From assembly GCF_000178855.1 (NCBI RefSeq), contig NZ_ADVG01000003.1, positions 1,240,001 to 1,304,000 of the forward strand: a stretch of 64,000 nucleotides of DNA, read 5' to 3'. Each line of letters begins with the position of its first letter. The stretch's first letter is position 1. The notes below the pieces were generated by a model that worked only from the letters and a program-made list of their open reading frames with translations, was not told the DNA's origin and did no database searches. Source of the DNA: Ktedonobacter racemifer DSM 44963 (GTDB lineage: Bacteria > Chloroflexota > Ktedonobacteria > Ktedonobacterales > Ktedonobacteraceae). Of the stretch, positions 52,161 to 61,759 are shown in pieces. A program made the position numbers and the translations under genes.

Positions 52161-53189
52161 ATGGAGAACCTGGTTGTGATTTCTGCTGATACACGTCCGG
52201 CTGTCGCTATGCTGGTGGACCCACAATGGCGGCAGCGCATCTTTTTACCCGCGAGCCTGGAGAGACTCTCCACGGCCGCACGCCTGATTCCAGACACAGA
52301 GGTCGCCCTCTCTGAGGAGCGCCTGCCCGAACTGCTCAACGGAGCTGTAGCCTGCCTGACGGGCTGGGGGACGCCCACGCTGACAGATGTGATCTTGGAG
52401 CAAGCACCCTCTCTGCGCCTCGTGGCACACACGGCGGGAAGCGTTCATCACCTGGTCCCTGAGACCATCTTTGAGCGCGGCGTGCGCGTGACGCATGCCG
52501 CTGCCGCCCTGGCCGAGGGGGTTGCGGAGTTCACTGTCTTACAGATCCTGCAAAGTCTGCGTCGCCTGGACCAGTTTGAGCGGCGACTGCGCGCTGGCGA
52601 GCCGTGGCATGTGCTCTCACATACGCCGGGTCATCTATTGAGTACCCAGACCGTGGGCCTGGTGGGTGCCAGCCGTATTGGGCGTGATGTTATTGGGCTC
52701 CTGCACCCCTTTGGCTGCCGCCTGCTGATGTTTGATCCCTATCTCACGCCAGAAGAAGCAAGGGAAATGGGCGTGGAGCTGTGCGAGCTGGACGACCTCT
52801 TTGCCTCCTCCGACATTGTCTCCTTGCACGCGCCCCTCTTGCCTTCCACACGAGGCATGATTACATCCAGGCATCTCGCGTTATTGCGTGATGGAGGTGT
52901 CCTGGTCAATACGGCGCGGGCTGGGCTGATTGACGAGGACGCACTGGTACGCGAACTGGTCTCTGGCCGCATCAACGCCGCTCTAGATGTCTTTGTACAG
53001 GAGCCGCTCCCCGATGAGCATCCTTTCCGCACTCTGCCCAACGTATTGATCTCGCCGCATATAGCAGCTATGACCTGCGAGACGCTCCTGAAGCAGGGCG
53101 AGATGATGATTGATGAGATATTACGCTTCCTGGCGGGCGAACCGCTGCTCTACGAGATTCACTCTGAGAAGCTCGCGATTATGGCATAA
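52161..53189 (+). CDS. D-isomer-specific 2-hydroxyacid dehydrogenase
   Basis: 342 residues: NAD-binding core VGLVGASRIGRDVIGLLHPFG (G-x-S-x-I-G variant), DIVSLHAPLLPSTRGMI, VNTARAGLIDEDALV with the catalytic Arg region, Glu in ALDVFVQEPLP and the catalytic His in LISPHIAAM. Oxidises or reduces a 2-hydroxy acid, here perhaps from the imported sugar. ATG 52161 has no upstream site; GGAG inside it (52163-52166) is spaced nine bases from GTG 52176, which may be the true start. Last gene of the second sugar operon. Confidence 0.88.
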   Translation: MENLVVISADTRPAVAMLVDPQWRQRIFLPASLERLSTAARLIPDTEVALSEERLPELLNGAVACLTGWGTPTLTDVILEQAPSLRLVAHTAGSVHHLVPETIFERGVRVTHAAAALAEGVAEFTVLQILQSLRRLDQFERRLRAGEPWHVLSHTPGHLLSTQTVGLVGASRIGRDVIGLLHPFGCRLLMFDPYLTPEEAREMGVELCELDDLFASSDIVSLHAPLLPSTRGMITSRHLALLRDGGVLVNTARAGLIDEDALVRELVSGRINAALDVFVQEPLPDEHPFRTLPNVLISPHIAAMTCETLLKQGEMMIDEILRFLAGEPLLYEIHSEKLAIMA

Positions 53190-53232
53190 TATCAAGGTCC
53201 CATCAAAAATTCAAAGAAAAAATAGGAAAAAC

Positions 53233-53270
53233 GAGGGTGAAAAGCAAGTTTTAATTTGCTTTTCACCCTC
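53233..53270 (+). terminator. Operon terminator, 15-bp stem
   Basis: GAGGGTGAAAAGCAA (53233-53247) pairs exactly with 53256-53270, 44 bases after the dehydrogenase stop. No U-tract of more than a few bases. Confidence 0.7.
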
Positions 53271-53348
53271 ATATGCTAAAGATATTTATGAAAGAGAGGT
53301 AGTGTTATAGTGAAAAAATATTTCTCAGATAGAGAAAGATGATTGAAT

Positions 53349-54746
53349 ATGGGTCAGAGTAGTGTCTTTCAGACTTCTCGTAGTTATCGCTGGAAAGAAC
53401 TGGGATTGCTCATCATTCCAGGCTTAATCTTTCTCTTGATTACTACGCAGTTGTTTCTTGCAAATAATGTGCTCAATACAACCGATCAGCAAGCCGCTTT
53501 CACCACCAAGGTGCTGCCGCCACTGCAAGGCTTGATCCCCGCCCTGGGCTTGATCGCCGTGCTCTTTCTGGCACATCTGGTCTTTAGCATCTTCTTCTCG
53601 AAGGCGGACCAGATGCTCTTTCCGCTTGTAGGCTTGCTAGCTGGTATCGGTGTCCTGTTTGCAACGCGCGTGGGACGCGACCTCGGGATTAGCCTGGGTA
53701 CACAGCAGTTGCTATGGGTGACGCTGGGCATCATCATCTGCTGCGTCACCATGGCCGTGGTGAGGAACACCGACTGGCTGGCACGCTATAAGTATAGCTG
53801 GGCGGCCATCAGTTTCCTGGCGGTTCTCCCCTCTTTGATTAAGGGTATTAGCAGTCTGCGTACCGATGCTCCCTCGCGCGACACGCTGGGACTGGGTCCC
53901 TTGCAGTTGCAGCCATCTGAGTTCTTGAAGATCAGTATCGTCATCTTCTTCGCAGGTTACCTGAGCGAGAATCGGGAGGTGCTGGCTCAGGGCTATACGC
54001 GCCTGGGGAATCTACGCCTGCCACCGATGCGCCAGTTAGCTCCACTATTGATGATGCTAGGTCTCGCACTGGTAATCTTCCTGGTAGTGAAAGAGCTTGG
54101 CCTGGCCTTGCTCATTTATTCTACCTTCCTCTCATTGACGTACCTCGCCAGTGGTCGCCTGGGCTACGTGCTTTCGGCCCTGGGGGCCTTCATTGTGTTG
54201 GGCGCCATCGGCTACTTTTTGCTGGGCTATGTACGCAACCGTTTCGCCGCCGTGAGTTTTGACGTGGTCAACTGGCAGCAATGGACTGATCAGCAGCAGA
54301 CATATGCCTCCAATGGCGGCTTCCAGCTGGTGCAGGGCATTATCGCCCTCAGCAGTGGAGGACTCTTTGGCGCGGGTATCGGCCTGGGACATCCCACCTT
54401 TGTCCCCGTTATCCAGTCGGACATGGTCTTGAGCGGCCTGGGCGAGGAGATGGGCCTGATGGGCCTCTTTGCCCTTATCGGCATTTACCTCCTGATCATC
54501 TATCGGGGCTATCGTATCGCCATGCAAGCCTCGGGTGTTTTTAACCAGTTGCTGGCCGCGGGCCTCACAACTATACTGGCTGTGCAGACGCTGGTCATCA
54601 TGGCTGGCAATCTCAAGCTCATGCCACTGACGGGTATCCCTCTGCCCTTCCTGAGCTATGGTGGTAGCTCGATCCTGGCCAACTTTATCATTATCGGCCT
54701 GCTCCTGCGCATCTCGCATAACACAGCTATAGAGAATGGAGGGTAG
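53349..54746 (+). CDS. FtsW/RodA/SpoVE family protein
   Basis: 465 residues with about ten membrane helices; a SEDS-family glycan polymerase that extends peptidoglycan with a partner penicillin-binding protein. Conserved blocks: LGLGPLQLQPSEFLKISIVIF, FVVKELG-like VVKELGLALLIYSTFL with the catalytic Glu/Asp region, GAGIGLG, and the C-terminal signature PLPFLSYGGSSILANFI. FtsW and RodA cannot be separated without a tree. ATG 53349 chosen; TTG 53343 is two codons upstream. No PBP adjacent. Confidence 0.92.
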   Translation: MGQSSVFQTSRSYRWKELGLLIIPGLIFLLITTQLFLANNVLNTTDQQAAFTTKVLPPLQGLIPALGLIAVLFLAHLVFSIFFSKADQMLFPLVGLLAGIGVLFATRVGRDLGISLGTQQLLWVTLGIIICCVTMAVVRNTDWLARYKYSWAAISFLAVLPSLIKGISSLRTDAPSRDTLGLGPLQLQPSEFLKISIVIFFAGYLSENREVLAQGYTRLGNLRLPPMRQLAPLLMMLGLALVIFLVVKELGLALLIYSTFLSLTYLASGRLGYVLSALGAFIVLGAIGYFLLGYVRNRFAAVSFDVVNWQQWTDQQQTYASNGGFQLVQGIIALSSGGLFGAGIGLGHPTFVPVIQSDMVLSGLGEEMGLMGLFALIGIYLLIIYRGYRIAMQASGVFNQLLAAGLTTILAVQTLVIMAGNLKLMPLTGIPLPFLSYGGSSILANFIIIGLLLRISHNTAIENGG

Positions 54747-54767
54747 TCGCGTACGCCAGTAGCGGGC

Positions 54768-55565
54768 CTAGTTTGAAGCCACAAAGATGCCGAAGTCCAT
54801 GGTAATGGTGAGCGCCTGGTTTTGTCGCAGCAGGCGCTCTACAGCTTCCTGAGCGGCGTGCAGCTTTGCGGCGTCCTGTTGCTCCTGCTTGCTCATGCCA
54901 GAGCGAACCAGACCCAGGAGCGACTCGCGTTCATTGATTAGTAGCTGTTTCTCCAGGCGATCCAGCGTTACGTGCGTGAACCAGCGCTCAAGTTGTTGGC
55001 CCCCATTCTCGATGCTAAAGCCAAAAGGGCTGCCCAGCCAGGTGCCATAGCCAACCTGTTGCATGATCGTCCCCAACTCCGCGATGGCCCTATCTCCGAT
55101 AGTTGTGGCGTAGAATTTTCCACCAGGCTTCAGCACGCGCCGCACCTCGGAGAGCGCATTAGCCAGGTTGGGAACGTGATAGAGCATAGCGTTAGCGATT
55201 ACGGCATCGAAATGGTCTGCTTCATAAGGAATGGCCTGGGCGTCGATGACCTGGTATGCGAAGTGCTCACCACCTTTTTCCAAATTGCAGCGGGCCGCCT
55301 CCAGCATGCCCGGCGAGAAGTCCGAAAGCGTCACCTCCCAGGTCTGGGGTACACGATCCAGGTTCTCGCGCCAGAGAAAGCCAGGTCCACAGCCCAGTTC
55401 TAACACATGACTCTGCTCCGGGATCTGAATATGGTCAAAGATCCAGCGATACCATGAACCTTGCATAACACCCATCCGCTGCAAGGTTTCCACGCGCAGC
55501 GTGAAGTTTGTAGCGTCGCGATACTGATCTTTAAGTAGATACTCCTGATTCGCCATGTCTGACAT
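54768..55565 (-). CDS. SAM-dependent methyltransferase
   Basis: 265 residues, class I methyltransferase. Motif I VLELGCGPGFLWRENL, motif II-like VTLSDFSPGMLEAARC, post-II FDAVIANAMLYHVPNLANALSE, RVLKPGGKFYATT. Substrate not evident. ATG 55565 has GGAGGG eight bases upstream, better than 55583 or 55556. Convergent with the FtsW/RodA gene. Confidence 0.92.
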   Translation of the reverse strand: MSDMANQEYLLKDQYRDATNFTLRVETLQRMGVMQGSWYRWIFDHIQIPEQSHVLELGCGPGFLWRENLDRVPQTWEVTLSDFSPGMLEAARCNLEKGGEHFAYQVIDAQAIPYEADHFDAVIANAMLYHVPNLANALSEVRRVLKPGGKFYATTIGDRAIAELGTIMQQVGYGTWLGSPFGFSIENGGQQLERWFTHVTLDRLEKQLLINERESLLGLVRSGMSKQEQQDAAKLHAAQEAVERLLRQNQALTITMDFGIFVASN

Positions 55566-55809
55566 AGGTAAAGCCCTCCACATACTAACTTCTCATCATG
55601 CCTCTACCTCCATTCTACATACAGGATGGCAGAATAATGTCCTTGCGAGGGACACAAACATCTTGTGTTCCCCATCTAACTCTGCTATTGTAGTATTTGC
55701 AAGCGTCTATGTATCCAAACCACAATAGACGCTTCTGGTGTACAGACCCTTACGCGGACTAAATATAGTGTATTGTTTCTGAATGAGACGACTGTGACAG
55801 GAGGAGATC

Positions 55810-56271
55810 ATGGCGAGAGACACACGTGCCCCACATGAGATTCTTGAACATATCATCGAGGCGCGCGTCGCGCTCACTTCCGTCTTGTATGGCTTGAGCG
55901 AGGAGCGCTTGACGGATACCAGCGCCTTTGGTACCTGGTCGTGTAAAGAGATTATGGGCCATCTTGGGCGCTGGGAAGAGGTCTGTTACCAGGTGATTCA
56001 GGATCATCTGAAGGGAATTGAGCCAACAGAAAACTACAATGAAGAATTTCTGGCCTTCAATGATCGCTGGGAGCCTGAACTGCGTACTCTTCCACTCTCA
56101 GTGGTGGTAACCCTCTTTGAGACCGCTCACTATCGCCTCTTCGGCCTGCTTAATCGCTTACAGCCAGAGCAATGGGACATTTTTGTGCGCGGCTGGACAC
56201 AGGTCTGCACCTACGGTCACTTTGAAGAACATACACACGAGATCCAGACCTGGCGCAAATCCCTTGGATGA
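55810..56271 (+). CDS. DinB-like four-helix protein
   Basis: 153 residues of the DinB/YfiT/mycothiol-maleylpyruvate-isomerase-like superfamily. Helical throughout; GTWSCKEIMGHLGRWEEVCYQ carries the first metal-ligand His, and YGHFEEHTHEIQTW the last His pair. Such proteins often are metal-dependent thiol transferases. AGGAGGAG precedes the ATG. Promoter region upstream faces the methyltransferase gene. Confidence 0.85.
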   Translation: MARDTRAPHEILEHIIEARVALTSVLYGLSEERLTDTSAFGTWSCKEIMGHLGRWEEVCYQVIQDHLKGIEPTENYNEEFLAFNDRWEPELRTLPLSVVVTLFETAHYRLFGLLNRLQPEQWDIFVRGWTQVCTYGHFEEHTHEIQTWRKSLG

Positions 56272-56450
56272 CCAATAGCCGTGTACGCCACCGTACTTAG
56301 AGGAAAAATATCGTAAGTAGAAGAAAAGGCCAGATTACTCCGGCCCCACTCCTCAGTCTTTGCCCGAGAGCAATTATACAATCACTATAAAGCCGTCTTT
56401 CACACCTCGATCACGTCTCAGGTTGGCGCGCGTTCTGTCCGTGCTTCCCA

Positions 56451-57509
56451 TTAAGCGTTCCTCCTGATAGGGATCGTGAGATCAGGGGAAAGATGAGCTG
56501 AGGCTTGAGTTGCGGCATCGATCTCGCCGCCTTCCGCCAAAACATCCTGGAATAACTGAGCTTCATCCGCCCTGGATTCCTCTCCCAAATCATCCCTCAG
56601 ACACACATTCTCAGCGCAGGCGATCACATCTTGAATCACCCGCTCATAGCGGTAGTAGGTGAGCGCGATCCAGTCAAGATCTGCCTGCCCATATCCTTGA
56701 AAAAAGGCGGGGGTTCCGGGCAAGGTCTCACTATCAGTTGGAGATTCCTTGATAAAGAGGAAATCGCGCTCTTTGGGTGCCAGCATTACCTCATCCCAGT
56801 CGATCACAAACACACGACCCGTACGATCACGGAGCAGATTGGCTGGATGGAGATCCGCATGGCAGATAACATAGGGAAGATTACGCCTGTGGAGCACCAC
56901 CGCGAGCTGCTCCAGAGAGGCCACCACGGCATGGATGGTTGCCTGGTTCTCGATCCAGGAGGAGCGAAGAGCCTGCCGAGAGGTGCTTTCTCCACTGGAC
57001 GCATGCAGATGTTGGGTCTCAAAAATCCGTATCCATTGAGCATAGCCCGTTGGGTCAAAGGTCTCCTTGCGCAATGACTCAAAGCCAGAGGACGGTGGGG
57101 CGACCTGGTGAATCTGTTTGAAGATAGATCCCGTCTCCTTCCACTGCTCATCAGTCATGCCCCTCCAGCTCGTCTCTCCTTCAAGAAAAGGGTACACGAT
57201 TACCGTCCAATCTTCTCTCCTTGCCCATAACGCATGGTTCCTGGTGGGAAGAGGGGCAACGACTGATGTGATTCCCTGATCGCTGAGATAGGCTGGTACA
57301 AGACACCCTGGCTCGTACAGTGTTCCTGACCTTACCTTGAGCAAGTAGGAGGCTCCTTGCTCGCTCACGATCCGGTAGACACCGGCTCGGTAATCCAGGC
57401 CCAGGGGAAGAAAGTCAAGTGCCGCTGGGATCAGGTGATAGTGTTCCTGTAAACAGGCACACAGGTGCTCCGCTGAAATTCCTAGTTGTTCACGCATGGT
57501 ATATTGCAT
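56451..57509 (-). CDS. APH-fold phosphotransferase
   Basis: 352 residues of the aminoglycoside-kinase/CotS-like superfamily. Catalytic loop VICHADLHPANLLRDRTG and metal-binding VFVIDWDEVMLAPKERDFLFI. The W-D-E-x-x-L-A-P-K-E-R-D string is like that in spectinomycin-type APH(9) enzymes, but related proteins of unknown substrate share it. GGAG precedes the ATG by six bases. Single gene. Confidence 0.87.
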   Translation of the reverse strand: MQYTMREQLGISAEHLCACLQEHYHLIPAALDFLPLGLDYRAGVYRIVSEQGASYLLKVRSGTLYEPGCLVPAYLSDQGITSVVAPLPTRNHALWARREDWTVIVYPFLEGETSWRGMTDEQWKETGSIFKQIHQVAPPSSGFESLRKETFDPTGYAQWIRIFETQHLHASSGESTSRQALRSSWIENQATIHAVVASLEQLAVVLHRRNLPYVICHADLHPANLLRDRTGRVFVIDWDEVMLAPKERDFLFIKESPTDSETLPGTPAFFQGYGQADLDWIALTYYRYERVIQDVIACAENVCLRDDLGEESRADEAQLFQDVLAEGGEIDAATQASAHLSPDLTIPIRRNA

Positions 57510-57619
57510 CCTCTGCTCCGATTAATGTAGGAAAACGTATGCGAGCATAGCTCTCTCACATCGTTCGTTGTTGCTGCTTCATCCGTAGGTGCCTCAATGT
57601 GACCAGCACATTTTTGGTC

Positions 57620-58799
57620 TTACCCCGCGTCCACAGCCAAGTTTGCGTCTTCGTCCGAGCCAGTACCGGAGACGGCTTGATCAATGAGCCCGATCAAGCG
57701 GAGGGCTTCCGCCAGGATATTGAGAGAGGCGTTATAATCTCTATCCTGCTCGAATTGAGCATACGCGCAGTGCGGGTTCTGACAGAGAAACACCCGATCT
57801 GAGAGTTGCATGTCTTCCCACTTCCAGCCGCAACCGTGACAGGTTTTACTGGAAGCAAAGAAACGGTTTACTTTGATGACTTGCCCACCTCGTTGCTCCA
57901 CCTTCGCCTTCAGCATGTTCAAGAGTTTGCCTAATGACGCATCCGAGAACGAACGAGCGAGCTTACGATTCTTGAGCAACCCGCTTCCGGTGGAGGTCTT
58001 CAACGCCAATGATCCCGTAGCAGTTCGCGAGCCGGGTGGTCAGCTTGTGGAGCACATCATCTCTCATGCAGGTGATTCGGTAGTGCAGGCGTGCAACCTG
58101 CCTGCGTGCTTTCTCCCGGTTTTTCGAGCCGAGTGTGCGGCGATGGAGCTGCTTGTTCGTCTGACGTAGCTTTTTGAGCGCTGTTTTGAGGAAGGCTTGG
58201 TTTTCGACTCCCTCTCCCGTACTCAAGGTTGCCAGTCGGTTCAGTCCGACATCGATGCCACAAGCAGCCTGTTTCTTCACCGGGATCACATCTGGGAGCT
58301 CGACCTGAATCGACACAAACCACCAGTCTGCTGTTTTGGTGATGCGCGCACCTGTCACGTTGCCCACAAAACGCAACTTCTCTGCCATATTCACCCAGCC
58401 GAGCTTGGGGATCCAGATCCGATGGTCTCCAAGCTCGAATTGATCGTTGGCGAGATAAAAGCTCAGTTTGCTTTTCTTCTTGCTCTTGAATGTGGGCCGA
58501 CCGGTCTTTTTTTCCTGTTTCAAGCCGTCAAAATAAGCGGCCCAGGCTTTTGCCAGATCGAGGAAGGGTTGATCAGAGGCATTCTTGGTGACCTCCCACG
58601 TCCAGGGATGCTGCGCTCTCCGGATCTCATTAAACTGCTTCTTGAGCTTGAAGGCTGTAGGTTTTTCGCCAGCCTCGTATTGCCGATTCCACTCAGCGAG
58701 TGCCCAGTTCCAAACGAAGCGCGAGGTTCCTGCAGCTTTGGCAAAATAGGTTTTCTGCTCTTCTGTTGGATGGAGGCGTATCTTATGCGCGCGAATCAT
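57620..58799 (-). pseudogene. tnpB: TnpB (IS200/IS605 family), split by one-base frameshift
   Basis: N-terminal frame 57963-58799 (MIRAHKIRLHPTEEQKTYF, RuvC Asp in CGIDVGLNRLATL, Glu in GIIGVEDL) runs into a stop; the C-terminal frame 57620-58009 continues the alignment (SGLLKNRKLARSFSDASLG, zinc finger CHGCG ... CQNPHC, last Asp in DRDYNASLNIL). Joining them needs a +1 shift (one extra base) near 58005, between VEDL and SGLLKN. No TnpA is present. The protein is an RNA-guided nuclease when intact; here it is probably inactive unless a sequencing error. The omega-RNA would overlap the 57620 end. Confidence 0.87.
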
Positions 58800-59500
58800 T
58801 GCCCACCGCTCCTGGTGTATGTCAACCCCCCTTATTTCTTCTAGTATAGAACATTTTTTCGCATGTGTCTATGCTAATGTACTTTCTGGGCATATTGCCA
58901 TGCTTTGCGTCCATTCTCCTCTCTTTTTGAGAACCGTTGATAACTCTTTTCATTCGAGCCAGAGTGAAAGGTGACACCCAGGAAGTCACAATGATATCCC
59001 CGACTACAGGGGGACACGGTATCTGTAGCCCGTGTCGGCCCGCACTTCGTCGGTGAATCTGCTCCTAATGGGTACACACCAACAGAGAGCACACCCTGCG
59101 CCCTTGCTACAAGAGAGAACAAGTGGCACCGTGTGTACACACGATGGTCTCTTTCACCTGATTGGAGGAAGAAAGGTTGTAGGGAGAGGACCCGTGTGGC
59201 AAAAAAGGCACAAAGAACCCCTCAAGCAAAGAAATGTTCCCCCAAAGCCCGATTGAAAAAAGCAGCGAAAAGCAGCTAGAAGAGGGCTTTAGGGAAGGCA
59301 GCAGCAAACTTGATAGACATGTAGCCTAGTATGTATCTCCCTTTTCAAAAATGTAGTGGTGGATATTCCGGCAGGATTATACTCTCTAGTTACAAGCGTT
59401 GTCAAGAAATAGCATGGAAGAAACAGGGCTTTCAGAGCATGTTTTTGATGCCGAAAGTATTTCTGAGAAAGGCGAAATGTTATTTGAGAAATGTCAGCAA
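58800..59500. other. Gene-poor region with possible IS605 right-end relic
   Basis: About 700 bases. The stretch 58975-59095 has small stems (GTGAC-N9-GTCAC at 58970; CCCC/GGGG around 58998-59012) and on the minus strand a string resembling 60010-60060 (see findings). A chance frame 58874-59140 is not convincing. The rest shows no gene or promoter I can support. Confidence 0.4.
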
Positions 59501-59962
59501 CTACTGAGGCGGGATGTGGCCAGATGTTTTGAGTGATATAAGGATAGAACTGGCCCAGGCGCGTACGCTATCGCAGTAGTTGTCTATGCCTGCGGCGATG
59601 ACCTGGTTGGTGGTCATGCTCCATACTACTGGAGGATCGTAGACGCCATGTGACTCGGGCGTCCCCTTGATCTTCCAGGTGCGTGCGCCTGAGTCGACCT
59701 GAGCGCCTCGCTGTTTGCGCACCTCCGTGGGGGTCGTGCCACGCTCCAAAAAGTCGGTGAGCAGGGTGAAGCCTGCGCTCAGCCCTTCTGGCGAATAGAG
59801 ACTCGGGTGTTGCAGGTGATAGCAGAGCACCGTAAGGTGGTGTACCTCCCAGTTTGCCGGTTGTTCGCTTTCCCAACCCAGCATCTGGTAGAAATTCTCC
59901 TGACATGTCTGCCCCTCCTGTACTTCCGCCCCACATTCATGACAGCGTTGTATGGTCTCCAT
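59501..59962 (-). CDS. DUF5946-like protein with N-terminal CxxC
   Basis: 153 residues. The N-terminus RCHECGAEVQEGQTCQENFY has a Cys-x-x-Cys and a third Cys, followed by a helical domain (HHLTVLCYHLQHPSLYSPEGL, LLTDFLERGTTPTEVRKQR). It resembles the DUF5946 family; function unknown. GGGGAGG lies ten bases before the ATG. Confidence 0.7.
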   Translation of the reverse strand: METIQRCHECGAEVQEGQTCQENFYQMLGWESEQPANWEVHHLTVLCYHLQHPSLYSPEGLSAGFTLLTDFLERGTTPTEVRKQRGAQVDSGARTWKIKGTPESHGVYDPPVVWSMTTNQVIAAGIDNYCDSVRAWASSILISLKTSGHIPPQ

Positions 59963-60253
59963 TATGCGTTCCTCCCCTTTTTCCTCCTCAGTATAGCAGA
60001 TCTATCCCGCTACTGGTGGAGGTGACTTCTCGCCCAAGGGGATAAATCAGCCCGCCGTCAACGTGGGGCCTATGAGCGACGCCGCTTTGCAAAAAATGAA
60101 TCACTGCCTGCCGGGTAAGGGGATGTGAAGCGCCGTAGGTGCTGAGAAATGAGGGGCCGATATTATTGACGTTTAGATTAAATGGTCCTACCAGAACTTC
60201 TTTGGAAGTTCCGTTCGAGAAGAAGAATTACAATCGAAATGTCAGAGCGGTCG

Positions 60254-61696
60254 TCAGGATGGAACAAGTTGAGGCAACTTTGGCGTTTTGCGGATGACTG
60301 GGAACCGCTCGGCCTTCTTCACTTCCGTCCCTTTACTGCGACCTTTCGATTTTCCGCGAGGTTGTGGTGGTTGGGCAGGGGTACCCAAACGTGGCAACAA
60401 TTTGTGCATCCCGCGTCGTACCTGTTGCAGAGAAGGTGTACGCTGCTTGTTTTCCCAAGGATGTAGTTCAGGCTCAACCAGATCGCGAGCCAGCACCAGA
60501 TGATTGTGAACAATGGCGACGATCTGTGTCCAGCGCTCAAACTGTTCTGGCGTGCGCAAGCGGGGCTGCTCCCACATCAATGCTTGCTTGTCAAAGCGGT
60601 AGCCATGTTCTTGCCCAAAGCGACGAGCGTAGCCCAAGCCTACCCGCGTGATATCCACCGACTCATCTCCCATCCAGACAAACCAGCTCACACGAGGGTC
60701 ACGCTCTTTGTTCGTGGCATGAGGGCGCACAACACGAATGATCGTCAGATCCAGGTAGCGTGCTTGTTTGACATGCATATGCTTCCACCAAATGATTTCC
60801 ACCGGGCGCTCCTTCTCATCGGTTCCGTTCCATGTACCATCTGGATCGCCATGTGTTGTAAGATCTTTTGGTTGCAGTTTCGCGCCATCTTTACGGGGAC
60901 TACCTTTTTTCTTGGTTGGAGGTGGAGCCACACGATAAAAACAGCGGTTCATTTTCAGACGGCCCAAGACGCCTATTCCCAATGTGCTACAGCGACACCA
61001 CAACCAGTTTGCGTCATACCCTCGATCCAACACGACAATGGTGTTTTTTGGCAACTGCGGAACCAGCAGCTTGAGCTGCGAGTAAGCGACCTCGATCGCT
61101 GTCGTATCTGATGTGATACGTTGTTGGTCCAGCTGATAGGTCCAACTACTAGGATCCTCTGCCAAAGCCACTACCGTCGAAAATTGCCAGCCAAACGTGA
61201 TCGGATTCTTGCATTCTGGCAGATTATGTACGTATTGTGCTGTTCTGTCTGCCGAGGTCACTGCATCAGGGCGTGCAATTTTACTGGCATCGATTCCTAT
61301 CCACTGCCATTTTTCTGGATCGGATTTCGGCAAGTAGCGTGCGAAGACTTCTCGCAGGTACTGAGCATCAATACGCCCATCTTCAAATGCCTCATACAAA
61401 CTGGCCCATTTTCGTTCAAACCAGGGCGATTGCGAGAGTTCGGGAAACGATTTCGCCTGCGTCTCTGTCATCAGCGCATCAACGGTGTTGAACGGGGCAT
61501 CTCTCGATCGCTGAAAACAGTCGTAGATATCATGGCGAAACTGCCTCAACATGTCAATGTCCACTCGAGTACATTCCTTGTGTAGGTGTAGGAGGTGCTC
61601 CCTGTCTTCAATCATCCATGAGACGCGCAATGAGGGTGCAGAAGAGAGGAGGTTAAGGGTAGAAGCATGCATACAACAGACCCAAGGCCAGAGCAC
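60254..61696 (-). CDS. IS4/IS701-like DDE transposase
   Basis: About 480 residues. Catalytic-type Asp residues in WQWIGIDASKIARPDAV and IVVLDRGYDANWLW, a Lys/Arg-rich insertion (APPPTKKKGSPRKDG) and a C-terminal block HGYRFDKQALMWEQPRLRTPEQFERW, the Glu region. It is full length. Terminal inverted repeats could not be found by eye. Start uncertain between in-frame codons at 61696, 61672 and 61615. Confidence 0.8.
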   Translation of the reverse strand: MLWPWVCCMHASTLNLLSSAPSLRVSWMIEDREHLLHLHKECTRVDIDMLRQFRHDIYDCFQRSRDAPFNTVDALMTETQAKSFPELSQSPWFERKWASLYEAFEDGRIDAQYLREVFARYLPKSDPEKWQWIGIDASKIARPDAVTSADRTAQYVHNLPECKNPITFGWQFSTVVALAEDPSSWTYQLDQQRITSDTTAIEVAYSQLKLLVPQLPKNTIVVLDRGYDANWLWCRCSTLGIGVLGRLKMNRCFYRVAPPPTKKKGSPRKDGAKLQPKDLTTHGDPDGTWNGTDEKERPVEIIWWKHMHVKQARYLDLTIIRVVRPHATNKERDPRVSWFVWMGDESVDITRVGLGYARRFGQEHGYRFDKQALMWEQPRLRTPEQFERWTQIVAIVHNHLVLARDLVEPELHPWENKQRTPSLQQVRRGMHKLLPRLGTPAQPPQPRGKSKGRSKGTEVKKAERFPVIRKTPKLPQLVPS

Positions 61697-61759
61697 GAGA
61701 ACCTTGAGTCTATTTTACACGTGGTTTAAAAGTCTGGCGACCTTATGAAGTGAGCAATC

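Noticed and set aside
58874..59140. 88-codon minus-strand frame
   Set aside because: Low-complexity, Cys/Arg/Ser-rich translation without domain; sequence shows stems and resembles a possible IS right end instead.
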